A stretch of DNA of 64,000 nt from an uncultured Lachnospiraceae bacterium (GTDB taxonomy: Bacteria > Bacillota > Clostridia > Lachnospirales > Lachnospiraceae), in NCBI GenBank assembly GCA_910584915.1, contig CAJUDM010000007.1, positions 104,593 through 168,592 of the forward strand. The letters are read 5' to 3'. The notes beneath the pieces are model-generated. The model was not told the DNA's origin. It saw only the letters and a list, made by a program, of their open reading frames with translations, and did no database searches. This document shows, piece by piece, positions 17,352 to 26,060 of the stretch (its first letter is position 1; every line of letters begins with the position of its first letter). The translations under genes and the position numbers were made by a program.

Positions 17352-18971
17352 CTAACTTACCAGGTCCATAGGATCTATGATGCACTCCATCAGCACGCTC
17401 TCGTCCTTCTCGAGGAAGGCGTCCAGCGCCTCATCCGCTTTCTCCATATTCTCCAGTCTGATAAACTTCATATCGTAGGCAGATACCAGCTTCTCCAGAT
17501 CCGGGCTTCCCGACAGATCCACCACGGAATAGTGGTCCTGATAATTGTAATGCTGAAACTCCCTCACCATGCCCAGATAATTGTTTTTCAGCACAATGAT
17601 CTTCACCGGGATATTGTGCTGCCGCATCGTGGCAAGCTCCATCATGGACATCTGGAAAGAACCGTCCCCGCAGACTGCTATAACCTGCTTTTCCGGGCAG
17701 GCGAGCTTTGCGCCCATCGCCGCCGGGATCGAGTATCCCATGGTCCCCATACCGCCGGATGTCATAAAGCGCCCTTCCCTGACAATATGGTAAGCGCAGG
17801 ACCAGATCTGGTTCTGCCCAACATCCGCCACATAGATACCGTCCTTCTGCATCTTCAGCGACAGCTTCCTGATAAATTCCGCCGGATCGACATACGCCGG
17901 ATTCGGATTTCTCTTTCTGAAAATATTCTTTTTATAATCATTCAGCGTGCCGATCCATTCCTCATGATCCTCACAGGTGATCTCCTGCTCCATGAAATCC
18001 TGAAAAATACACTTTGCGTCGCCCACGATCGGAATGGACGGCAGGGCATTCTTCCCGATCTCCGCCGAGTCCACATCGATATGTACAAGCACTTTATTGG
18101 TGGTGATGATATCCGGCTGGTTCACGGCACGGTCCGCCACCCTCGCGCCGATCATGATCAGGAGGTCTGATTCGTTCATGGCGCGGTTCGCGCAGAGTTT
18201 TCCATTGTTTCCCACCATGCCGAAATACATCGGATGCTCCGTCGGCATCGCGCCGATGCCCATCATCGTGGACACCACCGGAACACGGTACTTTTCCGCA
18301 AAACTGCGGAGCTCCCCGCCCGCATCCGAGAGCAGCACCCCGCCCCCGGCACAGATCAGAGGCTTCTTCGCCCGCTCGAGCTCCTTCGCCACTTTCTTTA
18401 TCTGAACGATATGTCCTTTCACCGTAGGCTTATAGGTCCGCATGAACACTTCTTCCGGATAAACAAAGTTTTTGATCTTTGCGTTCTGAATATCGAGCGG
18501 GACATCGATCAGCACAGGCCCCTTCCTGCCGGTCGTCGCAATGTGGAAAGCCTCCTTTAATATCCTCGGAATATCCTCGGCATTCTTCACCAGATAGCTG
18601 TATTTCACAAAGGACTCCACCGCCCCCGTGATGTCCGCCTCCTGGAATACATCGCTGCCGAGCAGCTCCGAATTTACCTGTCCGGTGATACAGATCAAAG
18701 GAATGCTGTCGGCAAAAGCCGTGGCGATCCCCGTGATCACATTCGTAGCGCCCGGACCGGAAGTCACCGCGCAGACTCCCACCTTTCCTGATACCCTCGA
18801 GAGCCCGCTTGCGGCATGCGCCGCATTCTGCTCGGTCCGGATCAGGATCGTCCGGATATCGCTCTGTAAAATACTATTATAAAAAGGACAAATTGCAACG
18901 CCCGGATATCCGAAGACGCTTTTAACGCCCTCCGCTTCCAGACATTTTACCATTGCATCTGCACCAATCAT
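17352..18971 (-). CDS. ilvB: Acetolactate synthase large (catalytic) subunit
   Basis: A 539-residue thiamine-diphosphate enzyme that joins two pyruvates, or pyruvate and 2-ketobutyrate, as the first common step of branched-chain amino acid synthesis. The catalytic Glu is in LIRTEQNAAHAASGLSR (N-terminal domain), the central FAD-type domain follows, and the ThDP/Mg motif is AVCGDGSFQMSM...LKNNYLGM. It starts GADAMVKCLEAEGVKSVFGY, typical for the family. The ATG at 18971 has AAGGAGG at ideal spacing. It leads the four-gene operon ilvB-ilvN2-ilvN-ilvC. Confidence 0.96.
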   Translation of the reverse strand: MIGADAMVKCLEAEGVKSVFGYPGVAICPFYNSILQSDIRTILIRTEQNAAHAASGLSRVSGKVGVCAVTSGPGATNVITGIATAFADSIPLICITGQVNSELLGSDVFQEADITGAVESFVKYSYLVKNAEDIPRILKEAFHIATTGRKGPVLIDVPLDIQNAKIKNFVYPEEVFMRTYKPTVKGHIVQIKKVAKELERAKKPLICAGGGVLLSDAGGELRSFAEKYRVPVVSTMMGIGAMPTEHPMYFGMVGNNGKLCANRAMNESDLLIMIGARVADRAVNQPDIITTNKVLVHIDVDSAEIGKNALPSIPIVGDAKCIFQDFMEQEITCEDHEEWIGTLNDYKKNIFRKRNPNPAYVDPAEFIRKLSLKMQKDGIYVADVGQNQIWSCAYHIVREGRFMTSGGMGTMGYSIPAAMGAKLACPEKQVIAVCGDGSFQMSMMELATMRQHNIPVKIIVLKNNYLGMVREFQHYNYQDHYSVVDLSGSPDLEKLVSAYDMKFIRLENMEKADEALDAFLEKDESVLMECIIDPMDLVS

Positions 18972-19097
18972 GGGATTCCTCCTTCTCTGCACTTTTCTCT
19001 ATTCCCTCAGGCCATATTGCCTTTTTAATTATCTGCTCCCGCCGCATGAACATTCTCGCAATAAAATAAAGAAGCATTCAGCCACGTAACTTTGAAC

Positions 19098-19126
19098 ATA
19101 ATATCATTTTTTTGAAAGAAATACAA
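19098..19126 (-). promoter_or_regulatory. Putative sigma-A promoter of the ilv operon
   Basis: On the minus strand TTGTAT (19121-19126) and TATTAT (19098-19103) are separated by exactly 17 bp. They lie about 125 nt upstream of ilvB. The leader in between has no recognisable T-box or peptide attenuator. Confidence 0.55.
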
Positions 19127-19230
19127 GTTCACTTGCTAAATTCCTCTAAATGTGATACATTCATACTGTTAAACTGTTACAAATTTATTAAAAATTATTA
19201 CATACAAGAAAAACGCAAGGGGGCACTATT

Positions 19231-19755
19231 TTGAGAAGACAGACTTTATCGTTTATCCTCTCTGTCTCGCTGACCGCTTTCTGCCTGGCCGGCTGCGGTA
19301 AAAACGATGCAACGGATGAACTAAGTACATATCAGGCAAGTATGAGCACTTTTTGTGATAACATCTCCTATATTGACAGCCAGCTCAACGCTTTGGACGG
19401 AACAGGTGAATCCGATGTGGAGACACTCCTGGCAAATCTGGATACCCTGGATGACCAGTTCTCCCAGATGGCACAGTTGGCCGTGCCAGATGAATTTGCC
19501 GCAATAGACAATCTTGCGGATGAAGCCAGCGAAAATATGAGTATGGCAGTATCCTACTACCACGAGGCTTATGATTCCGGCACCTTCAACCCCAGTTACG
19601 CGGACGCCGCCTACGAATACTATACCAGGGCGAATGTCCGCCTCGGTTACATTCTGCAGATCCTGCACGGGGAAGAGATCGTAGACGACAACGTGAAATA
19701 CATTACAGACGATGACACCACCGGATCGGAAACAGAAGGGCAACCCGAAGAATGA
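19231..19755 (+). CDS. Small secreted lipoprotein, unknown function
   Basis: A 174-residue protein with a lipoprotein signal and lipobox LAGCG (Cys near residue 22). The mature part is acidic and mostly helical (SQLNALDGTGESDVETLLAN, EFAAIDNLADEASENMSMAV) and ends in a disordered Asp/Thr/Glu tail. The start is TTG with AAGGGGG 8 nt upstream. It is divergent from the ilv operon and followed by a clear terminator, so it forms its own unit. I do not recognise the family. Confidence 0.8.
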   Translation: MRRQTLSFILSVSLTAFCLAGCGKNDATDELSTYQASMSTFCDNISYIDSQLNALDGTGESDVETLLANLDTLDDQFSQMAQLAVPDEFAAIDNLADEASENMSMAVSYYHEAYDSGTFNPSYADAAYEYYTRANVRLGYILQILHGEEIVDDNVKYITDDDTTGSETEGQPEE

Positions 19756-19830
19756 TATCTCCATATTTCCGGGCTTTCCTTATACCGGAACATCACTCCG
19801 TATATTGATTGCTCTGATATCGACTATCTG

Positions 19831-19858
19831 TCTGCAGTAGATCCTACTGCAGATTTTT
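19831..19858 (+). terminator. Rho-independent terminator of the lipoprotein gene
   Basis: A 10-bp perfect stem TCTGCAGTAG / CTACTGCAGA with a 3-nt loop is followed by TTTTTC. Confidence 0.85.
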
Positions 19859-19944
19859 CATGCGCAGATCTCTCTCAGCTTCACAACAACCATTTTAATT
19901 AGTCTATTTTTGCATTTTCTGCCATTTAAAGCAATTTTCAAAAG

Positions 19945-19980
19945 TTATTCCCACATTCCGGTAATAGTATAATTTATACA
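19945..19980 (+). promoter_or_regulatory. Promoter placing the start site at the ATG of the XRE gene
   Basis: A perfect TATAAT at 19968-19973 lies 6 nt before the A of the ATG at 19980. The -35 region (TTATTC, 17-bp spacing) is weak. No Shine-Dalgarno sequence is present before the ATG, so a leaderless transcript is suggested. Confidence 0.5.
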
Positions 19981-20324
19981 TGATGAAAAGAAATCTTACT
20001 GATCTCAAATTTGTACAGGAAAGAATCACGGAATTAAGGCTTGCAAAGGATATTTCCGAATACAGGCTGAGCAAAGACCTCGGATACAGCAAGGGTTATA
20101 TCCAGTCAATCAGTTCCGGCAAGACACTGCCTTCTTTGGCGGCGCTCTATGAGATCTGCGATTATTTCAGTATAACGATGAGAGATTTTTTTGATGACGG
20201 TTCCGCTCCGGATTCCGAACTTGTCCAAAATCTGATGCTGGAGATCCGCCGTCTTCCGGCCGAGGAACAATATTTTCTCTATCACTTTCTGCTCGCCAGG
20301 AAGAGCCGGAAATCCCGTTCCTGA
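19980..20324 (+). CDS. XRE-family helix-turn-helix regulator
   Basis: A 114-residue DNA-binding protein. The HTH_3 domain occupies about residues 12-70 (ITELRLAKDISEYRLSKDLG, YSKGYIQSISSGKTLPSLAA). The rest is a short helical tail ending in a basic KSRKSRS. It begins with two consecutive ATG codons and lacks a ribosome site; the TATAAT element is so close that the mRNA probably starts at the ATG. It stands alone between a terminator and the convergent gdhA gene. Confidence 0.9.
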   Translation: MMKRNLTDLKFVQERITELRLAKDISEYRLSKDLGYSKGYIQSISSGKTLPSLAALYEICDYFSITMRDFFDDGSAPDSELVQNLMLEIRRLPAEEQYFLYHFLLARKSRKSRS

Positions 20325-20356
20325 TCACGCTCATCCGTATATATGGCATATTGTCT

Positions 20357-20396
20357 AAAAAGCCCGGAAATGTAATATTTTCCGGGCTCTTTTAAC
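20357..20396. terminator. Bidirectional terminator between the XRE gene and gdhA
   Basis: Stem AGCCCGGAAA / TTTCCGGGCT (20361-20370 with 20379-20388) is followed by CTTTTAA on the plus strand and by TTTTTAG on the minus strand. It serves both convergent genes. Confidence 0.88.
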
Positions 20397-20412
20397 TCTC
20401 TATACTTTTTCT

Positions 20413-21747
20413 TTACACGATCCCCTGCGCCTTCATCGCCTCTGCCACCTTCAAAAAGCCCGCAATGTTCGCGCCTGTCACATAGTCGCCCTCTTTGCCG
20501 TACTTTTTGGAAGCCTCGTCCAGATTGTGGAAGATGTTGACCATGATAGACTGCAGCTTGCTGTCCACCTCCTCAAATGTCCAGGACAGTCTCTCGGAGT
20601 TCTGGCTCATCTCCAGCGCGGAAGTTGCCACGCCGCCTGCGTTGGACGCCTTGCCCGGGCAGAACAGCACGCCGTTTTTCTGGAAATACTCTGTCGCTTC
20701 CAGAGTGGTGGGCATATTCGCGCCCTCCGCCACCGCAAAACAACCGTTTGCAACCAGAGCCTTTGCATCTTCAAGCCCCAGTTCATTCTGTGTCGCACAG
20801 GGCAGCGCGATATCGCATTTCACACTCCATACGCCCCTGCCCTCATGGTACTGCGCACTTGGCCTTGCCGCCGCGTACTCTGTCAGGCGGGCACGTTTTA
20901 CCTCCTTCACTTCCTTTAAGAGCGCCACATCAATGCCCTCCGGATCATAGATCCAGCCTGTGGAGTCGGAACATGTCACAGGCTTTCCGCCGAGCTGCTG
21001 CGCCTTCTGGATCGCGTAGATTGCCACGTTGCCGGCGCCGGATACCGCGATGGTCTTGCCTGCGATCTCTTTGCCGTTGCATTTGAGCATCTCCGCTGTC
21101 AGATACAGAAGTCCATATCCGGTAGCCTCTGTCCTCGCAAGGGAACCGCCGTAGGTTAAGCCTTTTCCTGTCAGGACTCCCTCATACTGATTTCTGATTC
21201 TCTTATACTGGCCGTACATGTAACCGATCTCACGGCCGCCCACGCCGATATCACCTGCCGGCACATCGGTGTCAGCACCGATATGTCTGTAGAGTTCTGT
21301 CATAAAGCTCTGGCAGAATGCCATCACTTCCCTGTCGGATTTTCCTTTCGGGTCAAAATCACAGCCGCCCTTGCCGCCGCCTATGGGCAGCCCTGTCAGG
21401 GAATTCTTAAAGATCTGTTCAAAGCCCAGGAACTTAATGATGCCGAGGTTTACAGAAGGATGGAATCTGAGTCCTCCTTTGTAAGGTCCGATGGCACTGT
21501 TAAACTGTACGCGGAAACCGTTGTTTACCTGTACCTGCCCCTTGTCATCCACCCAGGGAACACGGAACATAATGATCCTCTCCGGTGTCGTCAGCCTCTC
21601 GAGCAGAGCCTCTTTTCTGTACTCCTCCTCATTCGCCTCGATCACTACCCTCAGTGATTCCAGAACTTCTTTTACCGCCTGATGAAACTCCGGCTGTGCG
21701 GGATTTTTCTCCACGACTTTTGCATAAACCTCGTCAACATATGACAT
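20413..21747 (-). CDS. gdhA: NADP-type glutamate dehydrogenase
   Basis: A 444-residue hexameric-type enzyme that interconverts 2-oxoglutarate plus ammonia and glutamate. Visible landmarks: GPYKGGLRFHPSVN (substrate site), LPIGGGKGGCDFDPKGKS (catalytic Lys region), DVPAGDIGVGGREIGYM and the nucleotide fold IAVSGAGNVAIYAIQKA. The ATG at 21747 has AAGGAGG 10 nt upstream; the longer frame starts before it without support. The length matches the family (about 445). The gene is monocistronic. Confidence 0.96.
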   Translation of the reverse strand: MSYVDEVYAKVVEKNPAQPEFHQAVKEVLESLRVVIEANEEEYRKEALLERLTTPERIIMFRVPWVDDKGQVQVNNGFRVQFNSAIGPYKGGLRFHPSVNLGIIKFLGFEQIFKNSLTGLPIGGGKGGCDFDPKGKSDREVMAFCQSFMTELYRHIGADTDVPAGDIGVGGREIGYMYGQYKRIRNQYEGVLTGKGLTYGGSLARTEATGYGLLYLTAEMLKCNGKEIAGKTIAVSGAGNVAIYAIQKAQQLGGKPVTCSDSTGWIYDPEGIDVALLKEVKEVKRARLTEYAAARPSAQYHEGRGVWSVKCDIALPCATQNELGLEDAKALVANGCFAVAEGANMPTTLEATEYFQKNGVLFCPGKASNAGGVATSALEMSQNSERLSWTFEEVDSKLQSIMVNIFHNLDEASKKYGKEGDYVTGANIAGFLKVAEAMKAQGIV

Positions 21748-22024
21748 TTCTCGTTTCCTCCTTAAATACAATATTGATATCCCTTAGATCGACCGGACAG
21801 GGAAAATTGTTCTCACTGCCCTTGAAAATAAAAAAACAAAGGCAAAACAAAAGGCAGTAAGATCTGCGCCCTCTGCCTTTCAGACGCCTTTGTCCAGAAA
21901 TTATTATATTACGTTCGCGGATATGATACAAGAGTTTTTTTCTGCAGAAATCCACAAAATTTTGCCCGGATTCTATACACTTTATACAAATCCGGGCGAA
22001 AAACCTGCGAAAAGCAGCAGTGCA

Positions 22025-22486
22025 TCAAAATCCCTGTCCGTATTTCTGATACAGTTCCTCCAACTTCTGCCTGTCCTCCTCAGAGATGCTTTCCTGCAGG
22101 TACTCCTTCATCTCCGAAACGGTATCACCGTCAAAACCATCCTCGATCATATCCGTCATATCTGATATAGTATCTTTATTGACATATTTTCCGATCATCT
22201 CTTTTGCCTTCTGCCGGTCTTCCTCATCGAAACTGTCCATGATCTCCTTCGCCTTACTGGCCGCCTCCGGGTCACCGGTGCTCTCAAACACCTGCTGTAG
22301 CGCCTGCTCCAGAATCTCTTCCTCCGCCTTGTCCTTAACCTTGTCCGTAGTCATACTCTTCAGTTTTTCTGCGAAAGTCTCGTTCGTCAGGCCAAAGAGT
22401 GTCACGCCTCCCGCCAGGATCACAATACTCAAAAACAGGATCGTACCTGTCCCTTTTCTTTTTCTTTTTTTCCGCCTTCTGCTCAT
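22025..22486 (-). CDS. Single-pass membrane protein, unknown
   Basis: A protein of about 153 residues with a strongly basic start (SRRRKKRKRKG), one TM helix (TILFLSIVILAGGVTLFGL, about 16-34) and an acidic helical C-terminal part (DSFDEEDRQKAKEMIGKYV, EYLQESISEEDRQKLEELYQ). It is probably anchored with the acidic domain outside. The ATG at 22486 follows GGGAGGGCAGG. I cannot name a family. It stands between gdhA and another small unknown gene. Confidence 0.75.
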   Translation of the reverse strand: MSRRRKKRKRKGTGTILFLSIVILAGGVTLFGLTNETFAEKLKSMTTDKVKDKAEEEILEQALQQVFESTGDPEAASKAKEIMDSFDEEDRQKAKEMIGKYVNKDTISDMTDMIEDGFDGDTVSEMKEYLQESISEEDRQKLEELYQKYGQGF

Positions 22487-22592
22487 CCTGCCCTCCCTTT
22501 CTGTCATCTTCCTCTATAGAGAAGATGCGCAGAGCCCCTGAAAAGTTCATATATTTTTATCATCCGGCATGGCAGCACATAAACAATACCTT

Positions 22593-23024
22593 CTATAAAT
22601 ATTTTTTTAATCTCTCCATATTTTTCTCCTCGAATCCTGCCAGCTCCTCCGCCAGTTCCATACACTCTTTCCCGGCGTTCTCATAAGTCTTCATATTCTT
22701 CCAGATGTCCGTCACCCCCCTGCTGTTCTCCTGAAACAAAATATCCGCCACATGGCTTGTGCTGGAATCCAGCAGCGTGCTCATCTGCAGGCCGCTCCTC
22801 TGTAAGACCTCCTGCACCTGGGAATTCCGATAGCCTTCCTCCCTCTCTTTTGTCAGTTCTTTCAGCGCCCTGTTGTGAATATCCGCAAAGGTAATGAATT
22901 CCCTGGACATCTCCACAGACAGATCCTTATCATAAACCCTTTCTGTAACCGCATCTAACGCATTCATGGCAAGCTGCGTGTTTCTCTGTATGTGATGGTA
23001 TAATTTGATATCCTCTTTTTTCAT
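22593..23024 (-). CDS. Small all-helical cytosolic protein, unknown
   Basis: A protein of about 143 residues starting MKKEDIKLYHHIQRNTQLAM. It is nearly all predicted helix, without Cys clusters or membrane segments. The pattern (long amphipathic helices, SREFITFADIHNRALKELTK) recalls ferritin-like or DUF-type four-helix bundles, but no metal ligands are evident. The ATG at 23024 has GGAGGG upstream. It may be co-transcribed with the next gene 107 nt downstream. Confidence 0.7.
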   Translation of the reverse strand: MKKEDIKLYHHIQRNTQLAMNALDAVTERVYDKDLSVEMSREFITFADIHNRALKELTKEREEGYRNSQVQEVLQRSGLQMSTLLDSSTSHVADILFQENSRGVTDIWKNMKTYENAGKECMELAEELAGFEEKNMERLKKYL

Positions 23025-23259
23025 CTGATCCCTCCATGTCAGAAGCGCCTGCGGCAATGACAGGCGATGGACAATTCGTATCATTCCCGTAATATGTCAA
23101 TTGCCTCATCTGCGATCAGGGCATATCCGGCAGCAACGAAGCCAGATGGCTGTACTGTCACCTTATCCATGCTCCTGCGACGTCCTGTCTGTCCAGTATA
23201 CAGTATGGGCTGTCTATCTGGTTTTATTCAAAATTCTTCTGATTTTGTAACGGGCAAAA

Positions 23260-23300
23260 TACAAAAAGAGTACCGCATAGCCCCATGCGATACTCTTTTG
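23260..23300. terminator. Terminator after the Gfo/Idh gene
   Basis: AAAAGAGTACCGCAT and ATGCGATACTCTTTT (23265-23279 and 23285-23299) pair with one mismatch around a short loop. The T-rich arm gives a terminator on the minus strand and possibly on both strands. Confidence 0.7.
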
Positions 23301-23321
23301 TGTTCTCACTGTCATTCTCTT

Positions 23322-24308
23322 TTATGCTTCTTCCTCAAACGGATATACAATACCCCAGTCTTTCCGCCTCTCATCCATAAATTCCATAATGCGGATCGTT
23401 TCCGCGTGCGGCATCTCCGGACACTCCAGCGCTCCGTTCTTCAGCGCTCTGATACACGCCTCCACCTCATATTCATAGCCTGTGATCTGTTTGGGCGCTT
23501 TTTTGTGAAGAATCCGCTTGCGATCCCTGTCATATACGGTAAAACTCTCATAATTGTTGATATTTTCGATCACAATATAACCGTCGCTCCCCTGGATGAT
23601 CCCCTTTCTGTCACCCACACAACTCTGGGAGGCAGTCAGGCATGCCAGCCTGCCATCCGTATACTGGATCGTTATCGTCTCCTGCTTATCCACTCCCGTC
23701 TCCGTGTAAGTGCAGAAAGAAGATACCTTTTTCACATTCGTCCCGAAAAAGATGGAGGCAAAGTTGATCGGATACACCCCCAGATCCAGAAGGCTTCCCC
23801 CCGCCAGTGCCGGATCATACATCCTCTGAACATGCTCCAGGGAATAACTCAGATTCGCGGACAGCATCCTTGGCCTGCCGATCAGCCCCTGGGAAAGCGC
23901 CTCTTTGATCATTCCCACCATCGGCATATACCTTGTCCAGATCGCCTCCGTGATAAACACTTTCTCCTTCTCCGCATATTCCAGCACTTCCCTCGCCTGC
24001 AGCGCGTTTGCCGTAAAAGCTTTCTCGCACAGGACAGGCTTCTTATGCCGGATGCACAGCATTGCATTATCGTAGTGCTCAGAATGCGGTGTGGCAATAT
24101 ATACCAGATCCACCTTTTTATCCTGCAGCATCGCCTCATAAGAACCGTATGCCTTCTTCACACCATATTTTTTTGCGAAAGCATCCGCTTTCTCCTGTGT
24201 CCTGGATGCAATCGCATAGAGAGATACATCCTTCATCTTACTGACTGTCTTCGCCATCATGCCGGAAATATTTCCGGCGCCCATCAAACCAATCCTCAAT
24301 TTACTCAT
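23322..24308 (-). CDS. Gfo/Idh/MocA-family oxidoreductase
   Basis: A 328-residue NAD(P)-dependent sugar or inositol dehydrogenase-like protein. The Rossmann start is LRIGLMGAGNISGMMAKTV. The family motif CEKAFTANALQAREVLEYAE carries the catalytic-site Lys (EKAF, usually EKP). The C-terminal beta-sheet domain includes LLDLGVYPINFASIFFG. The ATG at 24308 is preceded by GGAGTGAG; the longer frame starts at a GTG. It starts 5 nt after the stop of the SH3 gene. The substrate cannot be told from sequence. Confidence 0.92.
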   Translation of the reverse strand: MSKLRIGLMGAGNISGMMAKTVSKMKDVSLYAIASRTQEKADAFAKKYGVKKAYGSYEAMLQDKKVDLVYIATPHSEHYDNAMLCIRHKKPVLCEKAFTANALQAREVLEYAEKEKVFITEAIWTRYMPMVGMIKEALSQGLIGRPRMLSANLSYSLEHVQRMYDPALAGGSLLDLGVYPINFASIFFGTNVKKVSSFCTYTETGVDKQETITIQYTDGRLACLTASQSCVGDRKGIIQGSDGYIVIENINNYESFTVYDRDRKRILHKKAPKQITGYEYEVEACIRALKNGALECPEMPHAETIRIMEFMDERRKDWGIVYPFEEEA

Positions 24309-24313
24309 CTGTC

Positions 24314-25615
24314 TCACTCCATATATTCACTCTTTACATACGCGGTCTGACCTTTATATTTCACCTTGCACCAGCCGTCCGCCTGATTCATCACAAGTTC
24401 CAGCCGCTCCCCCTGATAGACGACTCCCAGCTTATCTCCTGTCTCGCTGGCACTCTTCCTGACATTCACCGTCTCCTTTGCCGTCACATAACCGTTGCTC
24501 CCGAGAGAAGTATCGACAGCCGCCGTCTCCTGTGCCGCAGGCTCCTCAGACTGTGTCTCCCCGGTATTTTCCGCCGCTGCCTCCGAAGCAATAACCTCAA
24601 GGTACTCGGACTTGATATAGAACTCCTTCGTGCCGTCCGTCAGTTTTGTCCAGCCGTTCGGTTTCTCCTCCAGCACATCAAACTCATCCCCTATCTGGGC
24701 CTTTCCAAGCTTGTCCGCCTTTTCGCTGTCGGAACTTCTCATATTCACCACATCGATGGCTTTAACCCTCCTCGCAACACTCACAGGTTCAGAAGCCCCC
24801 TCCTCCGGCTCCGCTGAAGCCTCCGCTTCCTCCGGCTGCTCTGCAGCCTGGCTGGCAAGCAGCGCTTCCTGTATGCCCTTTGTGATGGACTCCTCCACCC
24901 TGATGTAGGCATTCGCCGCCTCGGAGCCGCTCTGCACCAGCTGCCTGAAGTCAGCATTGACCTTATTGTTTAAGTCTACCACATCATCCTGGAAATTGAT
25001 CGCATCGATGTAATCCGCTTCCTCCCTGTCGATCTCCTTTTCCATATTGATATAATAATTTCCGGCTTCGTTCTTACAGATAAAAAAGCTTACCAGGCCG
25101 GGGACCAGCCCGTCGTATCCGACGATCTGGACATCCGCCACGACATATGCGATATAGGAATCCTCTCTCGGTCCCGGCTTTGTATAGATATTCACAGCGG
25201 GACAGGCTTCCATATGCTTCGCCCACTCTGTAAAACGGATCAGCACGGAATCCGTAAGCGGGCTGACGATCTCATTCAGCGCGTCCACATTATTCTCTTC
25301 CATCGCCTTATAATATTTCATGATAAGCTCATTGATCTCAGGATAGGCATTTTCCTCCAGCGCCACATCCGGCACGGTGAGTCCCTGCTGCTGCGATTCC
25401 TCCTGCCCCGGGCTTGCATTCGTCTGCACTTCCTCCAGCTGCTGCTTTTTCTTATTTGCCGAGATACCGATCCCCATTGTGATCAGTATCGCCGCAACCA
25501 GCACGACCGGAAGCACGATCTTTCTGTTATCCACAACGGCATCCTTAAACCTCTCCGCCATCTTTCCTGCATTTATCTGTCCTTCGTTCGTTCCCCGCAT
25601 TCTTTTTCCCGCCAT
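24314..25615 (-). CDS. Membrane-anchored protein with two bacterial SH3 domains
   Basis: A protein of about 433 residues. One TM helix (IVLPVVLVAAILITMGIGI, about 33-51) is followed by an extracellular helical/cystatin-like region, an Ala/Glu-rich linker (about 265-285), an SH3b domain (RVKAIDVVNMRSSDSEKADK...), a second linker, and a second SH3b domain (VTAKETVNVRKSASETGDKL...WCKVKYKGQTAYVKSEYM). SH3b domains usually bind peptidoglycan peptides, so a wall-sensing role is likely. The ATG at 25615 has GAGGAAATG upstream. Confidence 0.85.
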   Translation of the reverse strand: MAGKRMRGTNEGQINAGKMAERFKDAVVDNRKIVLPVVLVAAILITMGIGISANKKKQQLEEVQTNASPGQEESQQQGLTVPDVALEENAYPEINELIMKYYKAMEENNVDALNEIVSPLTDSVLIRFTEWAKHMEACPAVNIYTKPGPREDSYIAYVVADVQIVGYDGLVPGLVSFFICKNEAGNYYINMEKEIDREEADYIDAINFQDDVVDLNNKVNADFRQLVQSGSEAANAYIRVEESITKGIQEALLASQAAEQPEEAEASAEPEEGASEPVSVARRVKAIDVVNMRSSDSEKADKLGKAQIGDEFDVLEEKPNGWTKLTDGTKEFYIKSEYLEVIASEAAAENTGETQSEEPAAQETAAVDTSLGSNGYVTAKETVNVRKSASETGDKLGVVYQGERLELVMNQADGWCKVKYKGQTAYVKSEYME

Positions 25616-25722
25616 ACATTTCCTCACTTTTTATCATAGATGAAGGTCATTGTTACGTATTTTCTCTCTAATGCCCAAACAAGAGGCAAGTAAACTCACC
25701 TCTTGTCTTCGGTCTGTCAGTA

Positions 25723-25800
25723 TTATACTAAGCAACGTACCTTATACTAAGCAACGTTCCTTATGCTAAGCAACGTTCATGCGCTTATGCTGGCCAACGG
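25723..25800. repeat. Short 19-bp tandem repeats downstream of the tRNA gene
   Basis: Units based on TTATACTAAGCAACGTTCC start at 25723, 25742 and 25761, with a degenerate fourth unit (TTATGCTGGCCAACGGGC) near 25785. They lie 32 nt beyond the 3' end of the tRNA-Arg gene. A weak hairpin (ACAAGAGG/CCTCTTGT, 25679-25707) follows. Confidence 0.75.
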
Positions 25801-25831
25801 GCACACACTCCGCGTGCGCCCCATGGCAAAA

Positions 25832-25903
25832 TGCACCCGACAGGAATCGAACCTGCATTAAAGGCGTCGGAGGCCTTCGTTCTATCCGTTAGACTACGGG
25901 TGC
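25832..25903 (-). tRNA. tRNA-Arg (anticodon CCG)
   Basis: A 72-nt gene folds as a standard cloverleaf. The acceptor arms GCACCCG / CGGGTGC pair fully with discriminator A. The anticodon stem is AAGGC / GCCTT around loop CTCCGAC, giving anticodon CCG, which reads CGG. The T arm contains GGTTCGATTCC. The 3' CCA is not encoded. The gene is isolated, with a long palindrome just upstream and tandem repeats just downstream. Confidence 0.95.
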
Positions 25904-25908
25904 CTGGA

Positions 25909-25958
25909 ATGGTATGAATTATTACGAAATTGTTACATTTCGCTTGTTATCATACCAT
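25909..25958. repeat. 50-bp imperfect palindrome 5 nt upstream of tRNA-Arg
   Basis: ATGGTATGA and TCATACCAT form the ends; CGAAAT and ATTTCG form an inner pair around TGTTAC. The middle is imperfect. It may be a terminator-like or protein-binding site between the DUF5688 gene and the tRNA. It lacks a U-run. Confidence 0.7.
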
Positions 25959-26060
25959 ATCCTGCTCTATCTGTCCAGACTTTTATCTATAAAAAATTTT
26001 CCAGAACGAATCAGTCCAACCCTCAGGCTGAACTGCTACTCCAAAACAAACTTTCCCGGA

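Noticed and set aside
17292..18170. Plus-strand frame opposite ilvB
   Set aside because: Antisense shadow of ilvB; no ribosome site, no motif.
18972..19230. T-box or leader-peptide attenuator upstream of ilvB
   Set aside because: The conserved T-box core (AGGGTGGNACCRCG) was not found on either strand, and no Leu/Val/Ile-rich leader peptide is visible.
23067..24350. Plus-strand frame of 427 codons opposite the Gfo/Idh gene
   Set aside because: It covers the antisense of a well-supported oxidoreductase, with no start signals and shadow-like composition.
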